The translations under genes were made by a program, and so were the position numbers. 64,000 nucleotides of DNA from Zelonia costaricensis (taxonomy: Eukaryota; Euglenozoa; Kinetoplastea; Trypanosomatida; Trypanosomatidae), in the NCBI GenBank assembly GCA_030849075.1, contig JASAOO010003459.1, positions 1 through 64,000 of the forward strand. The letters run 5' to 3'. The first letter of the stretch is position 1. Every line of letters starts with the position of its first letter. Below are positions 58,501 to 64,000 of this stretch, in pieces. Below the pieces are notes generated by a model, which was given only the letters and a program-made list of their open reading frames with translations, was not told where the DNA came from and did not search any database.

Positions 58501-59170
58501 TGTTCACGTGAGTGCGATGCTGCTGATGCTGATCCGCCTCTCGCAGCACCTGCTCCAGCTTGGCGTGCACCTCGGCCAGCTCCGTGGCGCGGGCGAGCAG
58601 CTCCCGTTCGAGCCGCACGTTGTCCTCGTGCAGCAGCGCCAGCGTCCGCCGCGACGCCACGAAGTCCTTGCGCAGGAAGTCAAGCTCTTCGCTCGTCGAA
58701 TTGAACTTGCGCTGATGCAGCTCGCGGTAGATGTCCATCGAGAAGTCGCGCGCCGCCCGCACGGCCTCTGCCTCCGCAATCACGAGTGTGGCGCTCTGCG
58801 ACCGCCTCGGGGTGCCGCGCAGTCCGCTGCGTGGATGGGGGCGGGAAGAGACCAGGGATGGGGAGCGCGCCGCGGTGGCGCTGTGGCGCTGCAGGAGCCC
58901 CCTGCCACCGCCCCCTCCGACCCCTGGCGGTGTTGCCGCTGCTGCTGCGCCCCCGGCGCTGCTGGAGCGACTCACATCGGTGCTCACTGGGCGGCCCCGA
59001 CCCCACGGGGAGCTGCCGCCCCGACCGCTGCGCTGAAGGAACGGGTCGTACGCAGCGGCGGTGGCGTTGGCGGAGCCCGGGCGGCGTGTCGTCGTGGGGA
59101 CGCGGGGCGGCGGCGGTGGCGACGACGTGACGGAGGAGGAGGAGGATGCAGAGGATGATGGAGCCGGCAT
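55580..59170 (-). CDS. Large coiled-coil protein with Cys pairs near C-terminus, 1196 aa
   Basis: Not recognised by family. A Ser/Pro/Gly-rich head (~1-120) leads to EELDFLRKDFVASRRTLALL and VRLERELLARATELAEVHAK (~155-205), the best-conserved-looking segment. Long coiled coil then covers roughly 350-735 (ELSEWRTKYDALAKEKDDLQ, RISQLQRQLV, VEVLRGQVDQLKQRLGEVGA) and 824-925. The tail is basic, then has Cys pairs CVACQAC (~1033) and PVCCQC (~1088), a poly-Pro run from a GGC/GGT repeat (55928-55965), and a Pro/Gln/Ala-rich end. The Cys pairs could bind zinc or be lipid-modified. Basal-body, flagellar or cytoskeletal placement is likely by analogy but not shown. The stop is 8 bases from the ambiguous base, so the end of the frame is not affected by it. 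Confidence 0.78.
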   Translation of the reverse strand: MPAPSSSASSSSSVTSSPPPPPRVPTTTRRPGSANATAAAYDPFLQRSGRGGSSPWGRGRPVSTDVSRSSSAGGAAAAATPPGVGGGGGRGLLQRHSATAARSPSLVSSRPHPRSGLRGTPRRSQSATLVIAEAEAVRAARDFSMDIYRELHQRKFNSTSEELDFLRKDFVASRRTLALLHEDNVRLERELLARATELAEVHAKLEQVLREADQHQQHRTHVNSGGERAEAVAEHRRHYGSSSLWAEGAVVGGGGAEEPTAALPLRSGHGTPAEEGGEVGQHSPKQQDVQQSPRARKTSLADKPPSSGSALSTPRPPHVSARGSLALFAATASSVRGGGNRRSTSIASSRRADAEQQELIRDLRANLARRDTSLNELQMELGALQHAKNAHEAEQRQEQSALAEAKKERDALQARLTAQEEQHASLSAELSEWRTKYDALAKEKDDLQRRLTTAELLYEHAGGPAAGGAGAGAADRLHAQEDALREQLRLYRNKWQAAEDQTELLHQRISQLQRQLVTGTDSSTRRTGEALLRSSAGEAAAPAARSEDAVVQEAKHTADLAALRRQHQEQLQMHVEETQRLQRRLDRAQENAAFHEDQLRQQRQEDARLHHEEVQALQTQLRTAQSELVRAQEDREHLARQLRRSTEQETTVEVLRGQVDQLKQRLGEVGAELAQVHGREKESSLQLQRERLERAKAGHTVEELQEALERERMESQYMREDVKLMRERLGVQEAASAGTLGAAALPRPSLPFSFTSSPFPGVPASCDAAESAGTTAPQQQQRQSTVLAAAAGRGTAVHNKDALTGDAAALSSEVKGYVGLMRVNTALQRRIAELEACLQACAASAAGKAVEPVVAAPAPAPPAPIEGAPPAAATQFEAGLSTALQLQATFAAKWADAEQERRQLLADNKTLADGVELLQRHLRRYRDKHRHHQRRATSRRSVRCDDDGDVEGDSDGDSRATYREAGRAPAGHRAASRGSSRLRSQSRSKPGESRVRHRLKAAQARDHEAVMRDAAAEKKPKSARAAPPEARDACVACQACQAASSKTDTPVAVAQPAALAAVPPPAVAVPPPPPPPPPPPPPQQQHHQPVCCQCHPPYSLEWITQLSHSAAQEQALVASPSSSPAYVLVRSQLAVRSPPTDAHADADAGSPPAPSPSTAGQPQPQPTAQLSPRRHRVYGSMLPPVHYPSLVTRSRA
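55928..55965 (-). repeat. (GGTGGC)n repeat encoding poly-Pro
   Basis: Six-base repeat on the plus strand, read on the minus strand as Pro codons near the C-terminus of the coiled-coil protein, between its two Cys-pair motifs. Confidence 0.85.
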
Positions 59171-60332
59171 CGTCTAAGAAAACGAATTCACAAAGGAACA
59201 CACACGTGTGCCAGCTGATGCAGAGATGCGCGTGGTTGCGGTGGTGATGGTGATGGTGGTGGTGGGGGGGGCACGTACTTGTATGTGGGTGTGTGCGTGA
59301 TTCTATGTATTCAGGATGTGCCTCTATGCAGGCGATCCGCCGCGGTTCGAGAGAGCGCAAGCAGCACGTGGCTGCTGCCCCACGGCAAGGAAGAGGTGCG
59401 GAGGGGGGGGGGGAAGGGAGGAGGCCGCTGTGCACCGGTACGCGCCTGCAGGTGCTTGTGTGTGCGTGTGTTTATGTGTGTGTGTGTGGCAGAGGCGTGT
59501 CAGGAAACGAGGAGGAGATAATGGTGAGGAAGAAGAGGAGGGACAAGTGAGGTGTCGGGCCGTGCCAGCCCGCGAGACCTGCGTACACGCACACACACAC
59601 ACACACACACAGGTGCGCGAGTAGGTTCTCATCGAGAGAGACAAGCCGCACAGCTCGCTGCGACAGATCAAAAGAAGCCCCCCCCCTGAAGGTGCTACGG
59701 GGACACGTGCAGACACGGACACGTGCAGGTGCCGCCGTCGACATATATGCGAATCACATCAGCGCATGACGTGGTACGTGTACGCACACACCATCGGGGG
59801 AATCAGTGACGAGGTGGCGAGGCCAACACCTTCGCCGCACCCCCCGCTTCCTCATGCGTGGAACTTGTTGTGCGTGCTTGGGCGATCGAGTTCACGGTTT
59901 CGGTGCGGCGACGTGGACGCTCGAACGTCCTCCCCTTCTCCTTTATTCGAAGGGCGAGTGGGGTGGGCGAAGCGAAGTCAGAGATTGGGAAAAGGATGGA
60001 CGAAGCGAAGCACCCACGAGCCTCTTCGTCGATGGCTGAGGCCGCGAGAAGACAATGTAGGCGAGGAAAGACCCTAAAAGAAGAAGACGTACGGGAAAGT
60101 GATAGTAGTACAGGCGCACAAGAAGCGGAGGAGTTCACACTGGCGGCGCAGACACCATGTGTGCGTGTGTTTGTGTGCGCGTCTGTGCGTGTGTGTGTGT
60201 GTGTGTGTGGCGAGATCCATTCTGTGCGCACCCACCCACACACACACACACACATGTACACACCAAAACACACAGACGCACACACGCACGCCGTCGCACC
60301 CTCCCCTGCGGGGGTCACGTGAATGCGTTGCT
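59171..60332. other. 1.16-kb spacer upstream of the 1196-aa coiled-coil gene
   Basis: No gene seen. It contains GT runs (59470-59488, 60188-60210), CA runs (59590-59612, 60238-60254) and a G run at 59404-59414. The right part is the 3'UTR of the PLAC8-like gene and the left part the leader of the coiled-coil gene. Confidence 0.6.
59215..59270 (-). promoter_or_regulatory. Candidate spliced-leader acceptor of the 1196-aa gene
   Basis: A C-rich, CCA-repeated tract (sense 59270-59238) is followed by the first AG at 59216-59215, predicting a 44-base 5'UTR. A second AG at 59175-59174 would leave only 3 bases. Confidence 0.5.
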
Positions 60333-62810
60333 CTATAGCATTTCCATCTCCGGGGGCATCTCCACCACGAGGGGGTAGCCGAGGCGTTTGATCTGATCCT
60401 GCTGCTGTGCCAAGGCGCACGACGCACACGGGCACTGACAGCACACCGCCCCCAGGCACGCCGCGACCGACGCGCCAAGCTGCCCCCAGCACGACAGCGA
60501 CGTCGGGGGCGACGGCGGGGCCGGCCCGCAAGAGCACGTGCAGCACGCGACGCAGCAGGCGTAGCAGCACCCGGCCCCGCTGTCGACGACGCTGTCGGGG
60601 GTGAGGTGGTAGTGCTGCCGGATAAGGAGGCGGTTCGCCCAGAGCGCGCACGGCATGCAGAACGTCATCTCGCAGCACAGGCAGCACAGCGGGCAGGCGA
60701 GGCAGCACGCCGTGGGGTGGGCGCAGTACACGCAGCACCCACGCGTGCAGTCACAGACGCACGTGCTATCGACGCACACGCAGCAGTCGCAGCACCCCGT
60801 GCCGATGCGCTGCTGCTGCTGCTGCGACGACGACGGCGCACTAGGCGCGGCGCCCGGGTGATGGCGATGGGCGTGCGCCGTGGAGTTCGCGTAGCATCCC
60901 TCCAGAGGCAGCCCCGTCTGCGGGTTCACGAGCGAGGAGGGTGATGCGACGCCTCGCGAGGAGCGCAGGTCCGCCAGGTGTGGTCGCAGCGCGCCGCCGT
61001 GATCGTGTGCCACGTCGTTACCGCCCTCAGCCCGCTCGAGAGCGGCGTCCATGTCCTGCCAGTACCGCTGCTGCTCCGCCTCGCTCGCCCCGTGGAAGTA
61101 CTCGGGCCCCATGGTGTGGTACAGCTCGGGCCGCAGCGCCGGCGGCGGGACGCAGCACGGGAACGCCCCGGCGCAGCAGACGTAGCGGCTGCGCAGGCGG
61201 TGGAAGAGGAGGAGCTGTCGCTCGCGGAAGAGGATGCACGGCATGGCGCAGCAGCAGAAGACGCCCGCCAGACACGCGCCGGACTGCCGGTTGCACGCCG
61301 CGCAGCTGTGCACGGCCCACGGGACGGCGATGCCCTCCGCGTCCTCCTCGGAGGACGCGGACGAGGGCCTACCTCCTGGTGCTGCACGCGTAGTGCGAGC
61401 GGCGGCATCGAGACTGCGAGGAAGCAGGTCGGGGGTGAGGTATGGGTACTTGCGTAGCACCATGCTAGGCTGCTGCGGCTCATGCGCCAGCTCCATGTTG
61501 CCGCGGCCCGAGGCGGGAACGCGCTTGGGCGATGGTGGTGACGGCGAAGCCGCCGCGTCGGGCTCGGGCAGCCTAGGTGGCGGCTTCGGGGCGCGCGCAG
61601 CGGTGGCGGTCGGTCGCCTGCTGCTGCGCGGCTCCGGCTGCTGCTCCTGCTGCCGCGTGGCTTCCTCGTCCGCATCGTCCCCGTCATCGCCGCTGTCACC
61701 CTCCACACGGGGGTCGCGGCGGTTGGAGCGGCGGCGGTGCTGATGCGGCGACCGCGGTTCCTCCCCGTTCCGCTCCTCCTGCGGCGCACCGCGCGCGCTG
61801 GCGTGGCTGCTGTGTCGACGCTCGCCGGCCGCGCGTGTGGTGTCGGCGGGTGCGGGCACGAGTCGGCTGCCGCACTCCGGACAGTGCAGCGGCGGCACCG
61901 AGCGGCGCGACGAGGTCTCCTGCAGGTACGACTGCATCTCCACCGGCAGCCGATAACCACACCGCGCACACTGCACCGGCGGCGAAGGTGCATCGGAGAA
62001 GGCCCCGTTGTCGTCCTCGTCGCCTTCTGTCGCCGCGCCCGTCGTCGCGGCGTGCGGCCGCTGCGCTCCCGACTGGTGGGGGCTGCGGCGGTGCGGGCTT
62101 CGGCGCTGCCGTGCTGCCGGCGCAGCTGGCCCGCTGTCAACACCCGCACCACCCGCGTCGTCGTCGCTGCTGCCCTCTCCGTTCCGCGGTGCGCGACGCG
62201 GGGCCGCGGCGCCACGCGTGGCGGGTCGGGGGCGGGATGACACAAGTCCACCAGCATCGTCGCGGCGCCGCGCAGGCGTGATGGCGGCATCGTCGCCGTC
62301 GCGGGGTGCGTAGCGCACCGCCCGCACGGCGGACGCCGCCCCGGGGTTTCGCGGGGACGACGCGCCCCGTGGCAGACTCAGGAACTCTTCGACAGGGCGG
62401 TACTGGCTCGCGGCCCCCGCCGGCGGAATGTACGACAGCGGGGCGGGCGGGCTGAGGGAGGCGGACGCGCGCGGCCTCGACGGAGGCGGCTGTTCGTACA
62501 TCCCATCCACGTCCTCCGAGCGGCGGGGCAGCCGGAGTGCACCAGCGGCGCCACGGCCCTCACTGCCGGTGTACCGCCCCCGCCCCGTCTCCCCCTCCGC
62601 GTCCTCCCGGTACGAGTGGTAGGCCGGGCTGCGGGGGATCGGGGACGGCACGGGGGAAAGGATGTCGCGGCGGCGGCGCATGGGCCGCGCCGCGTCGTCG
62701 GCGTCGTCTGGCGGCATGAGACGGCCGGCACCGCCGTCTCGCGTGGGCGACTGGAGCGAACCCGACGGCTCCTCCGATGGGCCGTACAGGCTGTTGTCGT
62801 AGTAGGGCAT
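60333..62810 (-). CDS. Cys-rich PLAC8-like protein with a zinc-ribbon-like motif
   Basis: An 825-aa protein. The first ~270 residues are disordered (Arg/Ser/Pro/Asp-rich, MPYYDNSLYGPSEEP). A CxxC...CxxC zinc-ribbon-like motif follows at ~280-315 (CARCGYRLPVEMQ and LHCPECGSRL). After another disordered stretch the C-terminal third is extremely Cys-rich: CLAGVFCCCAMPCILFRERQ (~515), CCDCCVCVDSTCVCDCTRGC (~675), CCLACPLCCLCCEMTFCMPC (~705) and CLGAVCCQCPCASCALAQQQ (~785). Cys doublets interleaved with hydrophobic residues, with a closing CPC-x2-C element, are the PLAC8 pattern. PLAC8 proteins are membrane-associated, often palmitoylated, and implicated in cell size, metal tolerance or signalling. 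The zinc ribbon attached to it is unusual. The start at 62810 is the first ATG after a candidate acceptor region. Confidence 0.68.
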   Translation of the reverse strand: MPYYDNSLYGPSEEPSGSLQSPTRDGGAGRLMPPDDADDAARPMRRRRDILSPVPSPIPRSPAYHSYREDAEGETGRGRYTGSEGRGAAGALRLPRRSEDVDGMYEQPPPSRPRASASLSPPAPLSYIPPAGAASQYRPVEEFLSLPRGASSPRNPGAASAVRAVRYAPRDGDDAAITPARRRDDAGGLVSSRPRPATRGAAAPRRAPRNGEGSSDDDAGGAGVDSGPAAPAARQRRSPHRRSPHQSGAQRPHAATTGAATEGDEDDNGAFSDAPSPPVQCARCGYRLPVEMQSYLQETSSRRSVPPLHCPECGSRLVPAPADTTRAAGERRHSSHASARGAPQEERNGEEPRSPHQHRRRSNRRDPRVEGDSGDDGDDADEEATRQQEQQPEPRSSRRPTATAARAPKPPPRLPEPDAAASPSPPSPKRVPASGRGNMELAHEPQQPSMVLRKYPYLTPDLLPRSLDAAARTTRAAPGGRPSSASSEEDAEGIAVPWAVHSCAACNRQSGACLAGVFCCCAMPCILFRERQLLLFHRLRSRYVCCAGAFPCCVPPPALRPELYHTMGPEYFHGASEAEQQRYWQDMDAALERAEGGNDVAHDHGGALRPHLADLRSSRGVASPSSLVNPQTGLPLEGCYANSTAHAHRHHPGAAPSAPSSSQQQQQRIGTGCCDCCVCVDSTCVCDCTRGCCVYCAHPTACCLACPLCCLCCEMTFCMPCALWANRLLIRQHYHLTPDSVVDSGAGCCYACCVACCTCSCGPAPPSPPTSLSCWGQLGASVAACLGAVCCQCPCASCALAQQQDQIKRLGYPLVVEMPPEMEML

Positions 62811-62963
62811 GGCCAGCGGCGCGCTCCGTGCTTGTCTGCACGAGACCCTGTCGATGCGTGCGTGGAGTAGCGATAGCGAGGAGCACAGATGGCGCGGCGG
62901 CCCCTCAAGGATATGGGTTAGAGTTCAGGGCCTGCTACAGGCAGGATCTACGGCTGGCGTGCG

Positions 62964-63058
62964 CTGGCGTGTGTGTGTGTGTGTGCGTGTTTATGCGTGT
63001 GTCAAGATGGACAATGAGGTATATAAGGAGAGAGGGAGAGAAAGATGGAGGCAGGCGC
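62964..63058 (-). promoter_or_regulatory. Candidate spliced-leader acceptor of the PLAC8-like gene
   Basis: A C/T tract (sense CTTTCTCTCCCTCTCTCC, about 63045-63028) is followed, after a CA run, by the first AG at 62965-62964, predicting a 5'UTR of about 153 bases. Confidence 0.4.
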
Positions 63059-63152
63059 GTGCGTGCGGGGTGTGGGCCTCACTTTGCCTTCCGCTAATCT
63101 AAGTTCTCACCGGCAGGGCACGGCTGTGATGGTGCGCAACGCACGTGTGTGC

Positions 63153-63154
<2 letters not shown>

Positions 63155-63203
<49 letters not shown>
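63155..63203. repeat. (GT)24 microsatellite, longest in the window
   Basis: Uninterrupted GT run of about 49 bases, 345 bases upstream of the PLAC8-like start. Confidence 0.95.
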
Positions 63204-63204
<1 letters not shown>

Positions 63205-64000
63205 ATGGGAGGAGTTGAGAGTGGGGAGTAGGCAAGTGCTCCGTAGCGAGGACGGCGGTAGCGCGACAGCCTGCTGCTGCTGCTTGTTTTCCTTTGCCAC
63301 GCCTGGAGCGTACCCCGATGTACACACCTATACGCACGTCCACACTCGGAGGTGTGTGTGCTCGCCTTCATGACGCCGAGGGCGAGAGGGTGCCAAAGTC
63401 AACGGTTGGGGTGCCCGCTCCACGACCACACACGGCGGCCTCTCTGCCCGGCAATGCAGATGCTGATCACGTTTGTTCTGACTGATCGTACATGCGCCTG
63501 TACACGTGAAAGGTGAAACGGGAAGCCGAAGAGGTGTGCGCTCGAGGCAAGTGGAAGGGGTGAGGAAAGGAAAGGAGGAGCGAGAGAGTGTGCACGCGTG
63601 CGACACAGCACTGGCGTTGGGTTCACACGCGCAGGTGCACCGACACGCACGCACACACACACACACACACTCACACCCATAAACGTACAATGGAGTGTCT
63701 AGGGATGAAGCCAAGAGGTGAGGCCAGCGTGAGAGGCGAGGCAACAGAAAAAGGCAAAGAGAAAGAGAAGACGAAGAAGGAAAGGTCGGTGTGCGCGAAC
63801 CGGCGGTTCGGCAGCCGAGGAACGAGTTCATGAATTCCCACATCCATCACCGGCGTGCGAACTTGATTTTGCGCGCCACTCACCGACTCGCGCGGGGTCT
63901 CGATGCCGCACGTCCAGCCGTGCACCGCGTACCCCGATTTCGTGTCCCCCCTCCCTCAACGCAGCCATAGCACACGAAAGACGCTACTGTTTTACATCTT

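Larger units (their letters stand above)
62811..64000. other. Spacer at the right end of the window
   Basis: About 1.2 kb without a supported gene. It contains the leader and splice signal of the PLAC8-like gene on the left, a 49-base GT run at 63155-63203, a CA run near 63652-63672, and probably the 3'UTR of a gene lying beyond the window. Confidence 0.55.

Noticed and set aside
1..64000. tRNA, rRNA or snRNA genes and telomeric repeats
   Set aside because: No cloverleaf-like A/B box pairs, rRNA segments or TTAGGG arrays were noticed when reading the spacers; a program scan would be needed to exclude small RNAs.

Overview
The window looks like nuclear DNA of a trypanosomatid, most like Leishmania or a close relative. 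The genes are intronless and GC-rich, and all 15 lie on the minus strand. They are separated by 0.5-3.3 kb spacers full of poly-C/pyrimidine tracts (read on the minus strand) and CA/GT microsatellites. Their proteins have long Ala/Ser/Gly/Pro low-complexity inserts. This is the layout of one polycistronic transcription unit, read from right (64000) to left (1), with each mRNA matured by trans-splicing and polyadenylation. I cannot name the species or chromosome from sequence alone.

Right to left (transcription order): a Cys-rich PLAC8-like protein with a zinc-ribbon-like motif (62810-60333); a 1196-aa coiled-coil protein (59170-55580); a small, probably mitochondrial EF-hand protein (54862-53831); a 5291-aa protein with many fibronectin-III-like modules (52744-36869), which fills a quarter of the window; the T7-type mitochondrial RNA polymerase (36037-31667); a 1090-aa coiled-coil protein (30153-26881); and an orphan 264-aa protein (25915-25121). 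Next come a 1131-aa protein that seems to hold three p34/AAGAB-like modules (23522-20127), a SURF6-like nucleolar protein (19641-18811), a mitochondrial Bax-inhibitor-1/GHITM-like membrane protein (18209-17235), a YL1/Swc2-like chromatin protein (15876-14974), and eIF1/SUI1 (14370-14047). After a 3.3-kb spacer follow an RRM + R3H-like RNA-binding protein (10712-9078), a PHD-finger + GNAT acetyltransferase-like protein (7537-5210), a tentative DUF4460/DUF4461 (TCAIM-like) protein (4692-2827), and an F-box protein (2094-322).

Neighbours do not form a pathway, as is normal for these genomes. Themes still recur: mitochondrial functions (RNA polymerase, BI-1-like, EF-hand, perhaps the DUF4460/4461 protein), chromatin (YL1, PHD-GNAT), and translation, RNA binding or ribosome assembly (eIF1, RRM protein, SURF6). 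Regulation must be mainly post-transcriptional. Where I could see them I list candidate spliced-leader acceptors (pyrimidine tract followed by AG) that support the chosen starts. The most novel items are the triple AAGAB-like protein, the giant FN3-like protein and the PHD-GNAT fusion. No tRNA, rRNA, CRISPR array, transposase or recognisable retroelement was seen.
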